From NCBI GenBank assembly GCA_017433225.1, contig JAFRHS010000029.1, forward strand, positions 1-64,000: DNA of 64,000 bases. The letters are read 5' to 3'. The position numbers and the translations under genes are program-made. Positions 18,893-26,965 of this stretch are shown one piece after another. Source of the stretch: Clostridia bacterium. GTDB lineage: Bacteria > Bacillota > Clostridia > Oscillospirales > Acutalibacteraceae. The notes beneath the pieces were generated by a model that was not told the origin of the DNA, did not search any database, and worked only from the letters and a program-made list of their open reading frames with translations. The number at the start of each line of letters is the position of its first letter. Within the stretch, counting starts at the first letter, position 1.

Positions 18893-19921
18893 ATGAAACC
18901 CACGCTTTGGAAACGCTTGTTTGCGGCGCTCCTCGCCGTCTGCCTGATGGCGGCGACGACGGCGACCGGCGCCTTCGCTCTCGGGACCCGTACGAAGGGT
19001 CTGACGCGGATCGCCGAAGACACTGCCGCGACAGCCGGTTTTGACCTTTCCGCCTACGCGGAAAAACTGACCGACCTTCTCGACGTGCCGCTGACCGGCG
19101 ACGTGGCCGCGGATGTCGGGTCGCTCCTCACGAACGCGCAGCTTTACAACGTGCTCCTCGTGGGCGTGGACTCCCGGAAGAACGACTACGCCGGCCGGTC
19201 CGACGCCATGGTCGTCCTGACCGTGAACCCGCAGTCGCAGAAGGTCGTCATGACGTCGCTTCTGCGCGACAGCTACGTGGACATCCCGGGTCATGGACAG
19301 GAACGGCTGAACGAGGCGTACAACTTCGGCGGCACGTCGCTGCTCAAAAAGACGATCCGCCAGAACTACGGCATTCGGATCGACGCCTTCATGGTCGTGA
19401 ACTTCGGCGACCTCATCGAGTTCATCAACGACATCGGCGGCGTGGAGATGACCGTCACCAAAAAGGAAGTCCCGGTCATCAACAAGTACACGTCGGACCA
19501 GAACAAGGAGATCTACGGACGCAAGGACAACCCGGATGCGCTGCCGGTAAAGGGCGGCACCTACCGGTTCAACGGCATGCAGGCGCTGGCCTATGCCCGG
19601 GTCCGGTACGTCGGCCTCGACTTCGGCCGCACCGAGCGCCAGCGCAAGGTGCTGACCGCTTCGGTGAAGCAGCTCCTGTCGCTGCCGGTGGACAAACAGG
19701 TCCAGGTCGTCGCGAAGTACATGCTCCGCGTGAAGACCGACCTCACCGTGCCGGAACTCCTGTTCCTCATCCTCGTCTTCGCGACGATGGACCAGTACGA
19801 GACCTCCAGCATCGCGCTGCCGGTCGAGGGTACATACCAATATAAACGTGTGAACGGCAAGGAAGTCATCGCGGTCGACCTGCCGGCGAACCGCGCGGCC
19901 TGGGAGGCGGCGGTCAACTGA
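18893..19921 (+). CDS. LytR-CpsA-Psr (LCP) family cell-wall ligase
   Basis: 342 residues, ATG 18,893 with AAGGAG spaced about eight bases. A signal or anchor segment (about residues 8-30) leads into the LCP domain. Diagnostic pieces are VLLVGVDSR, the arginine-rich S-L-L-R-D-S-Y-V-D-I-P strand, the R-L-N-E-A-Y-N-F-G-G helix and D-I-G-G-V-E-M, which contribute the pyrophosphate and lipid-phosphate binding residues. Family members transfer wall teichoic acid-like or capsule polymers from lipid carriers to peptidoglycan outside the cell. Length is typical. The gene stands alone between its own promoter and that of the next gene. Confidence 0.9.
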   Translation: MKPTLWKRLFAALLAVCLMAATTATGAFALGTRTKGLTRIAEDTAATAGFDLSAYAEKLTDLLDVPLTGDVAADVGSLLTNAQLYNVLLVGVDSRKNDYAGRSDAMVVLTVNPQSQKVVMTSLLRDSYVDIPGHGQERLNEAYNFGGTSLLKKTIRQNYGIRIDAFMVVNFGDLIEFINDIGGVEMTVTKKEVPVINKYTSDQNKEIYGRKDNPDALPVKGGTYRFNGMQALAYARVRYVGLDFGRTERQRKVLTASVKQLLSLPVDKQVQVVAKYMLRVKTDLTVPELLFLILVFATMDQYETSSIALPVEGTYQYKRVNGKEVIAVDLPANRAAWEAAVN

Positions 19922-19922
19922 C

Positions 19923-19951
19923 TCGACCTGCCTTGCTTCCCGTGCTATAAT
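19923..19951 (+). promoter_or_regulatory. Promoter of the dCMP deaminase gene
   Basis: TCGACC (19,923-19,928), 17 bases, a perfect TATAAT (19,946-19,951). The transcript leader carries TAAATCGCCCC just upstream of the ribosome binding site AGAAAGGA. Confidence 0.65.
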
Positions 19952-20008
19952 TTCTCTGGAAACTAACGAACGGGGTCGGTAAATCGCCCCACAGAAAGGA
20001 ACACTGAA

Positions 20009-20506
20009 ATGCCGAAGAGAGAGGACTACATTTCCTGGGACGAATACTTCATGGGCATTGCGCTCCTGTCTGCCATGCGGTCGAAGGACCCGAACACGCA
20101 GGTGGGCGCGTGCATCGTGAACCAGAACAATAAGATCATGTCGGTCGGTTACAACGGCCTGCCCATCGGCTGCGACGACGACGAGTTCCCCTGGGCCCGC
20201 ACCGGCTCGCCGCTCGACACGAAGTACCCCTTCGTCTGCCACGCGGAACTCAACGCCATCCTGAACCACGCCGGCGGGAACCTTGCCGGGTGCAAGATCT
20301 ACGTGGCACTGTTCCCCTGCAACGAGTGCGCGAAGGCGATCATCCAGAGCGGCATCAAGGAGGTCGTCTACCTCTCCGACAAGTACGCGGACACCGACAT
20401 GAACATCGCCTCGAAGCGCATGTTCGAAGCCGCCGGCGTCAAGATGACCAAGATGACCCCGACGCACGAAGAACTGGCCCTCGACTTCCGTGAGGAAGAT
20501 GTCTGA
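20009..20506 (+). CDS. Deoxycytidylate (dCMP) deaminase
   Basis: Deaminates dCMP to dUMP for thymidylate synthesis in the cytosol. 165 residues from ATG 20,009. Zinc-site motifs are C-H-A-E-L-N-A-I (His-Ala-Glu, about residue 71) and P-C-N-E-C (two Cys ligands, about residue 99). The N-terminal substrate part K-D-P-N-T-Q-V-G-A is typical of the ComEB/Dcd1 group. The length is normal. A YfbR-like deoxynucleotidase, which removes phosphate from deoxynucleoside monophosphates, is encoded elsewhere in the window. The following membrane-protein gene is 33 bases downstream and may share the transcript. Confidence 0.92.
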   Translation: MPKREDYISWDEYFMGIALLSAMRSKDPNTQVGACIVNQNNKIMSVGYNGLPIGCDDDEFPWARTGSPLDTKYPFVCHAELNAILNHAGGNLAGCKIYVALFPCNECAKAIIQSGIKEVVYLSDKYADTDMNIASKRMFEAAGVKMTKMTPTHEELALDFREEDV

Positions 20507-20539
20507 GGAGCGCATTGCATTCTCGAGAGGAGACTTGAC

Positions 20540-21055
20540 ATGAACAAGCTGGAAACCTTCGCGAAAAGTGACGCCGGAAAACTGGCGCTGTACGCGAGCG
20601 GCGCGCTGACCATCCTGATGGAGTGCTATGAGACCTTCGTGCTGACGCCGAAGATCCAGAAAGCGGCCGGCGGCCGCACCATCTTCGACACGGCCTTCAT
20701 GAACACGCCCGAGCAGATGCAGGAGTTCCTCGACAACCTGACCGACGAAGGCAGGGACCTCTTCCGAAACACCTACCTCACGTCTGACAACATCTACCCG
20801 GTCGTCTACACGACATTCTTCACTCTGTTCCTGGCGCATTTCACGGAAAAGACGGACTGGCGGGCCTGCCTGCCCGTCGCGCTGATGGTCTTCGACTACT
20901 TCGAGAACTACGGTTCCGCGAAGATGCTCGACACCGGCAGGGCCGAACCGGCCTTCGCCCGCTTCGCCAACACCATGACGAAAGCCAAGATGCTGTCCAT
21001 GGTCGCGACCATCAACCTGTCGCTCCTCGCCTGGTGGCAGTCCCGCAAAGACTGA
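20540..21055 (+). CDS. Unknown four-helix membrane protein
   Basis: 171 residues, ATG 20,540 with GAGAGGAG upstream. Hydrophobic stretches are visible at about residues 15-35, 95-108, 112-125 and 150-166, joined by charged loops with Glu, Asp and Lys. The C-terminus reads W-W-Q-S-R-K-D. No known family is recognised. The last 23 bases of the gene plus one more recur as a direct repeat at 21,691-21,714, in a frame that again ends W-Q-S-R-K-D-stop, which is unusual (see findings). Probably co-transcribed with dCMP deaminase. Confidence 0.6.
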   Translation: MNKLETFAKSDAGKLALYASGALTILMECYETFVLTPKIQKAAGGRTIFDTAFMNTPEQMQEFLDNLTDEGRDLFRNTYLTSDNIYPVVYTTFFTLFLAHFTEKTDWRACLPVALMVFDYFENYGSAKMLDTGRAEPAFARFANTMTKAKMLSMVATINLSLLAWWQSRKD

Positions 21056-21077
21056 GTACCAACTTAATTTGATTTCT

Positions 21078-21107
21078 TAAGACCTGCCTTCTTGAGGGCA
21101 GGTCTTA
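21078..21107 (+). terminator. Hairpin after the membrane-protein gene
   Basis: Stem TAAGACCTGCC/GGCAGGTCTTA with an eight-base loop, followed by TTTATT. The T tract is short, so termination may be partial. Confidence 0.7.
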
Positions 21108-21150
21108 TTTATTGAACGCACAAAGACAGAAAAATGTGCACTTCCCATGA

Positions 21151-21413
21151 TTTACCGCCTGCTTTCTCTGAAACGGCAAAACAGGCGGTAATTTCTGAAG
21201 GTCTAGTTCTCGAATGGCCTTCAATTTACCGCCTATTATACCTGAAACGGCAAAACAGGCGGTAATTCTTGAAGGTTCGCTTCTCAAAGGGTCCAAATTT
21301 TACCGCCTTTTTTCTCCAAAACGGCAAAACAGGCGGTAATTCTTGAAGATTTGCTTCTGGAAGGGCCCCCATTTTACCGCCTATTTTCTCTCAAACGGCA
21401 AAACAGGCGGTAA
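21151..21413. repeat. Array of four 41-bp hairpins at exact 74-bp period
   Basis: Units lie at 21,151-21,191, 21,225-21,265, 21,299-21,339 and 21,373-21,413. Each has arms TTTACCGCC and GGCGGTAA and a shared right half AAACGGCAAAACAGGCGGTA. The three 33-base spacers are also related to one another (TTCTTGAAG...CTTCT...AAGGG), so this is a tandem duplication with hairpins, not a CRISPR array. The period is close to seven helical turns. No coding frame is apparent and the function is unknown. Confidence 0.9.
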
Positions 21414-21690
21414 ATGACGCCGGGGCTCGTCGGAGGTTCATGGAGTCGGGGCAAAAGAGCCCCTTGGTCCAGAACCTGCGGCGCCTCCTCGCACCGGCTG
21501 AACACTTCTCCTTGCAGGCCGAAGGGCATACCCGCCCTTTGGCCTGTTGTTTGCCCCATGCCGCGGGGCGGAGGTGCAGTCACAGGGCATTGCCACGCGG
21601 ACGTGGCGCACGGGTGCGCCCTTGACAGCGCCGAAGAGCCGTGGCACCAGAATACGCGGACAGCTCTGCTGGAACGCGGATATCACCGCG
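21414..21690. other. GC-rich cluster of short hairpins, candidate structured RNA or element
   Basis: Within 277 bases there are at least six compact inverted repeats. They are GGGGC/GCCCC (21,448-21,463), AAGGGC/GCCCTT (21,522-21,539), GCCCC/GGGGC (21,553-21,569), GCCACG/CGTGGC (21,592-21,607), the overlapping alternative GGCGCA/TGCGCC (21,605-21,620) and CGCGG/CCGCG (21,675-21,690). Open frames cross the region on both strands, but none has a ribosome binding site or a recognisable product. A structured noncoding element is the best description. Confidence 0.45.
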
Positions 21691-21714
21691 GGTGGCAGTC
21701 CCGCAAAGACTGAG
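21691..21714 (+). repeat. 24-bp direct repeat of the preceding gene's 3' end
   Basis: Identical to 21,033-21,056, the last codons and stop of the membrane-protein gene (GGTGGCAGTCCCGC... ACTGAG). The two copies bracket 634 bases of noncoding sequence, including the hairpin array. This resembles an attachment-type duplication at a gene's 3' end, though no integrase is nearby. Confidence 0.8.
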
Positions 21715-21738
21715 CGCCCGACAAACAGATTAATACGA

Positions 21739-21768
21739 AAAAGGACCTCTCCGAAGAGAGGTCCTTTT
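21739..21768 (-). terminator. Terminator of the sucrose PTS operon
   Basis: Stem AAAAGGACCTCTC, loop of four, complement GAGAGGTCCTTTT, with further T residues on the minus strand, 23 bases after the ptsI stop. Confidence 0.9.
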
Positions 21769-21790
21769 ATTATATTGTATAGCGTTTCGC

Positions 21791-23458
21791 TTAGTCGGCG
21801 AATTCGCCTTCGAGTGCGTCGAGGGTGCAGGAGCCCGCGATGGACTTGCGGATCTCGGCGCGCAGCGGCAGGACGGAGGCCGGGGAGACCGACAGTTCGT
21901 CGATGCCGATGGCAAGGAAGGTCGGGAGGAGTTCGGTGTCTGCGCCGAGTTCGCCGCAGATGCCGATCCAGATGCCTTCTGCATGAGCCGCGTCAGCAGC
22001 CTGCTTCAGTGCGCGAAGGACGGCCGGATGATGCGGGTCGAAGAACTTGCCGAGGTCGTTGGCCTGACGGTCGCACGCCAGCGTGTACTGGGTGAGGTCG
22101 TTCGTGCCGACGGAGAAGAAGTCGACTTCTTTCGCGAGGTCTCTCGCCATGAAGACAGACGCGGGGGTCTCGATCATGATGCCGAGCTCGGTGTCCGCAT
22201 TGTAGGGGATGCCTTCTTCGTCGAGTTCTTTCATGACAGCCTGGCAGGCTCTCTTACATTCTTTGACTTCCCAGACGGATGTGATCATCGGGAACATGAT
22301 GGCGACTTTACCGTAAGCGGATGCTCGGTAAAGAGCGCGGAGCTGGGTCCGGAACACTTCGGGTCTGTTGAGGCAGATCCGGATGGCGCGGACGCCGAGG
22401 GCCGGGTTCTCTTCGGGTTTCATCTCGAAGTAGTCGACCTGCTTGTCGGCACCGATGTCAAGGGTCCGGATGATGACGCGCTTGCCTTCCATGGCTTCCG
22501 CCACGGCTTTGTAGGCTTCGAACTGGGCGTCTTCGGTTGGATAATCGTCCGTGGCGAGATACAGGAACTCGGAACGGAAGAGGCCGATGCCCTGGCCGTC
22601 GTTGGCCTTGACGGCAGCAACGTCTTCGGGAGAACCGATGTTGCAGTACAGCTTGATCTTCTTGCCGTCGAGCGTGACGTCTTCCTGGCCGATCATGGTC
22701 TGCATGAGCTCTTTGAGTTCCGCCTGCTTCTTGGCCTTCATCTCGAGGCCTTTCAGGGTGATCTCGTCGGGGTCGAGGATGATCTCGCCGGTCTCGGCGT
22801 CGATCCAGCCTTCACGGCCGTTCAACTCTTCCGTCAGCGCATCGCCCAGGCCACAGATAGCGGGGATGCCCATGGTACGGGCGAGGATGGCGGTGTGGGA
22901 TGTGCCCGAACCGCCCTGGAGCGCGAAGCCCAGGATGAGAGACTTGTCGAGCTGAAGGGTCTCGGACGGCGCGAGGTCGTCTGCGCAGAGGATGACGGGG
23001 ACGTCGGAGTCGATGCCGCCCTCCACGATGCCCATCAGGTTGTTGAGCAGTCTCTGGGTGATGTCTTTGATGTCCGCGGCACGGGCGCTCATGTAAGCGT
23101 CGTCCATGGCGGCGAACATGGCGGCGAAGGTGTCGCCGGCGGTGCGAACGGCGTATTCGGCGTTGCACTGTTCGGACGCAAGGCAGTCGTTGATGCCTTC
23201 GACATAGTCGTCATCGTCGAGGAACATGGCGTGGGTCTCGAAGACGAACGCGGCGTCGTCACCGGCCTCTTCGCGGCACTTTTCCGCGAGGGCAAGCAGC
23301 TGAGCGGCGGATTTCTCCTTCGCTTCGGCGATGCGCGCTTTCTCGGCTTCGATGTCCTTACCGGTCTCTTTCACGATGGTGGTGTCCGGTTTCTGAAGGA
23401 AATAGAGAGGGCCTTCCGCAATGCCTTTGGAAACGCCTTTTCCCTGTAATAAGATCAT
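21791..23458 (-). CDS. ptsI: PTS enzyme I (phosphoenolpyruvate-protein phosphotransferase)
   Basis: Takes phosphate from phosphoenolpyruvate and passes it to HPr. 555 residues, with an excellent site AAAAGGAGG before the ATG at 23,458. The phosphorylated histidine lies in G-G-S-G-T-S-H-T-A-I-L-A (about residue 188). The C-terminal PEP-binding barrel has R-S-E-F-L-Y, the signature near D-F-F-S-V-G-T-N-D-L-T-Q-Y and the active-site Cys in I-C-G-E-L. Length is close to the usual 570. It is the last gene of the sucrose PTS operon, 26 bases after ptsH. That places general PTS proteins under local, LacI-type control. Confidence 0.95.
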   Translation of the reverse strand: MILLQGKGVSKGIAEGPLYFLQKPDTTIVKETGKDIEAEKARIAEAKEKSAAQLLALAEKCREEAGDDAAFVFETHAMFLDDDDYVEGINDCLASEQCNAEYAVRTAGDTFAAMFAAMDDAYMSARAADIKDITQRLLNNLMGIVEGGIDSDVPVILCADDLAPSETLQLDKSLILGFALQGGSGTSHTAILARTMGIPAICGLGDALTEELNGREGWIDAETGEIILDPDEITLKGLEMKAKKQAELKELMQTMIGQEDVTLDGKKIKLYCNIGSPEDVAAVKANDGQGIGLFRSEFLYLATDDYPTEDAQFEAYKAVAEAMEGKRVIIRTLDIGADKQVDYFEMKPEENPALGVRAIRICLNRPEVFRTQLRALYRASAYGKVAIMFPMITSVWEVKECKRACQAVMKELDEEGIPYNADTELGIMIETPASVFMARDLAKEVDFFSVGTNDLTQYTLACDRQANDLGKFFDPHHPAVLRALKQAADAAHAEGIWIGICGELGADTELLPTFLAIGIDELSVSPASVLPLRAEIRKSIAGSCTLDALEGEFAD

Positions 23459-23484
23459 AGGGTTGCCTCCTTTTCTGGGGCGAT

Positions 23485-23745
23485 TTACAGATTCTCTTTC
23501 ATGAATGCTTCAAGAGCAGCAAGAGCCGCGTCTTCGTCGCCGCCTTCGACGCCGATGGTGACTTCGTCACCGGCTTTGACGCCGAGGTTCATGAGCTTCA
23601 TGAGCTGGGTGGCTTTGACGGTCTGGTCGCCCTTGGTGAAGGTGACAGCGGTGTCAGCGAAGGATTTGGCGAGCTGAGCCAGCATGCCGGCGGGACGGGC
23701 GTGGATGCCGATGGGATCGGTGATGGTGTAGCTGAACTGTTTCAT
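23485..23745 (-). CDS. ptsH: PTS phosphocarrier protein HPr without a Ser46 equivalent
   Basis: 86 residues, cytosolic phosphate relay between enzyme I and EIIA. The catalytic histidine is intact in G-I-H15-A-R-P-A-G. In Firmicutes, HPr kinase normally modifies Ser46 in a K-S-I-M-G context. Here the aligned stretch is A-T-Q-L-M-K-L-M-N-L-G, placing Gln (residue 47 in this protein, which has one extra residue) at the Ser46 position, with Lys in place of the usual Gly three residues on. I infer a carrier that is not a target of HPr kinase. It lies 39 bases after the PTS IIBCA gene. Confidence 0.93.
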   Translation of the reverse strand: MKQFSYTITDPIGIHARPAGMLAQLAKSFADTAVTFTKGDQTVKATQLMKLMNLGVKAGDEVTIGVEGGDEDAALAALEAFMKENL

Positions 23746-23784
23746 GATAAATAACCTCCTGAAATGATGGTTCTGTGGTTCGTA

Positions 23785-25731
23785 TTACGCCATGGCGGGA
23801 GCTTCGGCGGGGGCAGCGACAGCGTCGCCTTCCTGCTCGGCTTCCGGATGGATATCGACGGAGTCATAGTCGTCCGCGTTGGTGAGAAGAACGACGACCA
23901 TGTCGGGATGTCCGGCTGCGGCGATCTTTGCGCGGTCGAACTTCATGAGGGGCTGGCCGGCCTTGACTTCGTCGCCGGTCTTGACGAGGCACTCGAAGCC
24001 GTCACCGTTCATTTCGACGGTGTCGACGCCGACGTGGATGAGCAGTTCCATGTCGCCGGCACCGGTGATGCCGATGGCGTGCTTGGAGTCTGCAACAGAA
24101 GAGATGGTGCCGTCATACGGAGCGAAGACGGTCTCGCCGACGGGGTTGATGCCGACGCCGGTGCCGAGGATGCCGGACGCGAAGGTCGGATCGGGGATCT
24201 CGGTGTAGGGGACCGCGTTGCCCTTGACGGGAGCGTTGATGTCGCCCGCTTCACAGGTGATGACGGGAAGCTCGGTCTGAGGAGCCTGAGCGGCCATCTC
24301 GTCGAGCGCTTTCTGCTCTTTCTTGGAGACAGCGTCTTCTTTCCAGACAACGGTGGTCAGGGCGAAGGCAACGCCGGCGGCGATGAGCAGTTCAATGGTG
24401 TAAACCAGCGGATGGTTGATGGTCAGGAAGCCCGGGATACCGGTGACACCGTAAGCGGTGGCGCCGAGGGTATTGCCGGTGAGGGTGCCGTAGATGGATG
24501 CGAAGAACGCACCGACGGCGCCGCCGATCATACCGCAGACGAAGGGTTTCATGAACCGGAAGTTGATACCGAAGATGGCCGGCTCGGTGATGCCGAGGGA
24601 TGCGGAAAGAGAGGCCGGGAAAGCGACCGCGCGGGTCTTTTTCTTATGGGCCTTGACCGCAACGGCAAGACAGGCGCCGAACTGAGCGAAGTTGGCGGCG
24701 GAGGCGATGGGCATCCAGATGTTGAGGCCGGTTTCACCAAGCATACCTGCTTCGATGATGTTGTACATATGGTGGAGACCAAAGACGACGGTGACCGGGT
24801 AGATGGCGCCCATGAGGAATGCGCCGATGCCGTAGCCGACGGTGATGAGCCATTTCGCGAAGGCGAGGATCCAGGTCTCGACGAGAGCGAAGACCGGACC
24901 GATGACCGTGAGGGTGATGAACGCGGTGCAGAGGACCGTGGTCAGCGGCACCACGAACAGGTCAAATGTCTCAGGTACGTGCTTATGCAGCCATTTCTCG
25001 AGCTGGGACATGAGCCATACCGCGATGATGACCGGGATGACGTGGCCCTGATAGCCGTGGGCCGGGATGGAGAAGACCTGCCAGCCAAGGATCTTCAGAT
25101 TGCCGAAGAGGGCCCAGGTATCATAGCCATCCGCGATGTTCCACGCGTTGACGAGGCCGGGGTGGATCATGAGCATACCGATGACGGCGCCCAGGAACAG
25201 GTTTCCGCCGAAGACGCGGGCCGCGGAAATGGCGACGAGCGCGGGCAGGAAGGTGAATGCGGTGTTGGATACGGTGTCCAGGAACTGGAACCAGGCGGAA
25301 TCGTTGAATGCGGGGATGGCTTTGCCGAGGAACTCGACAAGACCCATCATAAGACCGGAAGCAACGATGGCGGGAAGGATGGGGACGAAGACGTCGCCGA
25401 GGGATTTCAGCATCTTCTTCCAGATGGGCATCTTGGAAGCGGCAGCTGCCTTGACATCTTCCTTGGTTGCGGCGGACGCGCCGGTGACCGACAGGAATTC
25501 ATCGTACACTTTGTTGACGGTGCCGGTGCCGATGATGAGCTGAAGCTGTCCGTTGGACTCGAACAGTCCCTGGACGCCTTCTACTTCTTCCAGCTTCTCG
25601 GTCTGGACTTTGTCGTTGTCGGCAATGACCAGGCGAAGCCGGGTGGCACAGTGTGCTGCGGATACTACGTTTTCGCCGCCGCCGATGAGGGCCGCGATCT
25701 CCTCCGCACACTTTCTGTAGTCGAGAGCCAT
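23785..25731 (-). CDS. PTS IIBCA permease, sucrose/beta-glucoside (Glc) family
   Basis: Imports and phosphorylates a sugar at the membrane. 648 residues from the ATG at 25,731, which has AAAGGAG upstream; the longer frame starts inside the operator region. Domain order is IIB (Cys28 in A-H-C-A-T-R-L-R-L), a hydrophobic IIC domain with about ten segments (about residues 105-450), then IIA (about 495-640) with the phosphorylated His in L-L-I-H-V-G-V-D-T-V. The family covers sucrose, trehalose and beta-glucosides. Neighbouring fructokinase and amylosucrase-like genes argue for sucrose, which would arrive as sucrose-6-phosphate. It begins a transcript that continues into ptsH and ptsI. Confidence 0.9.
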   Translation of the reverse strand: MALDYRKCAEEIAALIGGGENVVSAAHCATRLRLVIADNDKVQTEKLEEVEGVQGLFESNGQLQLIIGTGTVNKVYDEFLSVTGASAATKEDVKAAAASKMPIWKKMLKSLGDVFVPILPAIVASGLMMGLVEFLGKAIPAFNDSAWFQFLDTVSNTAFTFLPALVAISAARVFGGNLFLGAVIGMLMIHPGLVNAWNIADGYDTWALFGNLKILGWQVFSIPAHGYQGHVIPVIIAVWLMSQLEKWLHKHVPETFDLFVVPLTTVLCTAFITLTVIGPVFALVETWILAFAKWLITVGYGIGAFLMGAIYPVTVVFGLHHMYNIIEAGMLGETGLNIWMPIASAANFAQFGACLAVAVKAHKKKTRAVAFPASLSASLGITEPAIFGINFRFMKPFVCGMIGGAVGAFFASIYGTLTGNTLGATAYGVTGIPGFLTINHPLVYTIELLIAAGVAFALTTVVWKEDAVSKKEQKALDEMAAQAPQTELPVITCEAGDINAPVKGNAVPYTEIPDPTFASGILGTGVGINPVGETVFAPYDGTISSVADSKHAIGITGAGDMELLIHVGVDTVEMNGDGFECLVKTGDEVKAGQPLMKFDRAKIAAAGHPDMVVVLLTNADDYDSVDIHPEAEQEGDAVAAPAEAPAMA

Positions 25732-25775
25732 AAACACATCTCCTTTACTTCTCTCAAAACTTGAAAACACTGATT

Positions 25776-25793
25776 ATTGAAACCGATTTCAAT
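25776..25793. promoter_or_regulatory. LacI-type operator before the PTS IIBCA gene
   Basis: ATTGAAACCGATTTCAAT has perfect seven-base arms around a CG-centred core, the form bound by LacI-family repressors. It lies 45 bases upstream of the IIBCA start and just downstream of the promoter. Confidence 0.8.
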
Positions 25794-25807
25794 GTTCCCT
25801 ATTACAT

Positions 25808-25840
25808 TATAACTATAAACCTTACAAAGCATGTTTGTAA
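25808..25840 (-). promoter_or_regulatory. Putative promoter of the PTS operon, with an inverted repeat
   Basis: On the minus strand TTTACA, 18 bases and TATAGT, followed immediately by TATAAT, give two possible -10 boxes. An inverted repeat TTACAAA/TTTGTAA (25,822-25,840) spans the -35 area and could be a second regulator site. Confidence 0.5.
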
Positions 25841-25880
25841 AGATTGCACAATACCTAAGGATTTACCCTTTGATTTGGCT

Positions 25881-25928
25881 AAATCGCCCATTGCATTGTG
25901 TACGCCTGCGTGCTTTTGGGGGCGATTT
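25881..25928. repeat. 10-bp inverted repeat TAAATCGCCC/GGGCGATTTA
   Basis: The arms at about 25,881-25,891 and 25,919-25,928 are exact complements around a loop of about 28 bases, between lacI and the PTS promoter. There is no T tract on either side, so it is not a standard terminator. The same word recurs elsewhere in intergenic DNA (see findings). Confidence 0.6.
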
Positions 25929-25955
25929 ATGGGCGAATCCCCATTGAATTCGTTT

Positions 25956-26939
25956 TCAAACCGAACCACGCTCTACGATCCGGTAACCCAGTTTGATCTG
26001 TCTCGTGTACTCCGGGTCCGACCCCTTATCGAGGATGTCGAGGAGGATGGCCGCGGCGTCTCTGCCGCACTGGGTCTGGTACAGTTCCGCGGTCGTCAGC
26101 TGCGGGGAGGAGACCAGGTTCGCCCAGTCGTTGCCGAACGCGACGACAGACACGTCTTCCGGCACCTTTTTGCCGGCTTCCTTCAGCGCCATCATCGCGC
26201 CCTGGCCCATTGAGTCCGTGGCGCAGAAGACGCCGTCGATGTCGGGCCGGTCGGCGAGGAGCTGCTTCATCGCCTCATAGCCGCTCGCCATGTGGAAGTC
26301 CGAGACGACGGTGGGCGGAGCCGGCGTGAAGCCCGCTTCCCAGAGCGCCGCCTTGACACCCTCGATGCGGTTGATGCCGACGGCAGGGTCGGTCTTCGGA
26401 CCGGAAATGCAGCCGATGCGGGTGCGGCCGCGCTTCAATAGCAGGTTCGTGAGGTCTTTCGCTGCACCCCAGTCGTCGTGGTAGACACAGTTGAAGTCCT
26501 TGAAGTGCTGACCGGTGACGACGAGGGGGATGCCGCAGTTTTGGAAGGTGCCGTTGCGCACGTCCGCATCGTTCGCCGCCATGACGATGGCGCCGGCCAT
26601 ATGGTACGCCTGCATCCACTCGAGGTACTGCCCGACCGACTCCGGCGCGTGTTCGAGGCTGCCGAGGACCGTCATGTAGCCGGCCTTCGCGAGCACTTCG
26701 TGGGCGCCCTCGACGACCTGGGAGACGGACTTGGAGTGGATCTTCGGCACGAGGATGCCGACCTGCCGCACCCGGCCGGTCCGAAGGTCGTGGGCGACCT
26801 GGTTCGGGACGTAACCGGTCTCTTTGATGACTTTGTCGATCGCCTCATACTTCGCGGCGCTGAGGGAGCCTCCGTTCAGGTAACGGCTGACCGCCGACGG
26901 GGAGACGCCGGCCAGTTCCGCGATCTCGCGTAATGTCAT
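25956..26939 (-). CDS. LacI-family transcriptional repressor of the sucrose genes
   Basis: 327 residues from the second Met (26,939), because AAGGAG is correctly spaced for it and not for the first Met at 26,945. The N-terminal helix-turn-helix T-L-R-E-I-A-E-L-A-G-V-S-P-S-A-V-S-R-Y-L-N is followed by a periplasmic-binding-protein-like effector domain (about residues 58-327) with G-I-L-V-P-K and F-G-N-D-W-A pieces. It lies between the amylosucrase-like gene (26 bases upstream) and the PTS genes. Two matching operators occur, one at each promoter of the cluster. The effector, possibly sucrose-6-phosphate or fructose, is inferred. Confidence 0.92.
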   Translation of the reverse strand: MTLREIAELAGVSPSAVSRYLNGGSLSAAKYEAIDKVIKETGYVPNQVAHDLRTGRVRQVGILVPKIHSKSVSQVVEGAHEVLAKAGYMTVLGSLEHAPESVGQYLEWMQAYHMAGAIVMAANDADVRNGTFQNCGIPLVVTGQHFKDFNCVYHDDWGAAKDLTNLLLKRGRTRIGCISGPKTDPAVGINRIEGVKAALWEAGFTPAPPTVVSDFHMASGYEAMKQLLADRPDIDGVFCATDSMGQGAMMALKEAGKKVPEDVSVVAFGNDWANLVSSPQLTTAELYQTQCGRDAAAILLDILDKGSDPEYTRQIKLGYRIVERGSV

Positions 26940-26965
26940 GTTCATTCTCCTTCAACAGGGGACTG

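Noticed and set aside
21151..21413. CRISPR array considered for the 74-bp periodic repeats.
   Set aside because: The conserved units are palindromic and 41 bases long with variable loops, the spacers are related to one another, and no cas genes are present.
21414..21713. A 99-codon frame ending W-Q-S-R-K-D.
   Set aside because: The ending comes from the direct repeat of the neighbouring gene; the rest is Cys/His/Pro-rich, without a ribosome binding site, and lies over a hairpin cluster.
25881..25928. Intrinsic terminator for lacI.
   Set aside because: The stem is good but there is no T tract on the minus strand and the loop is long.
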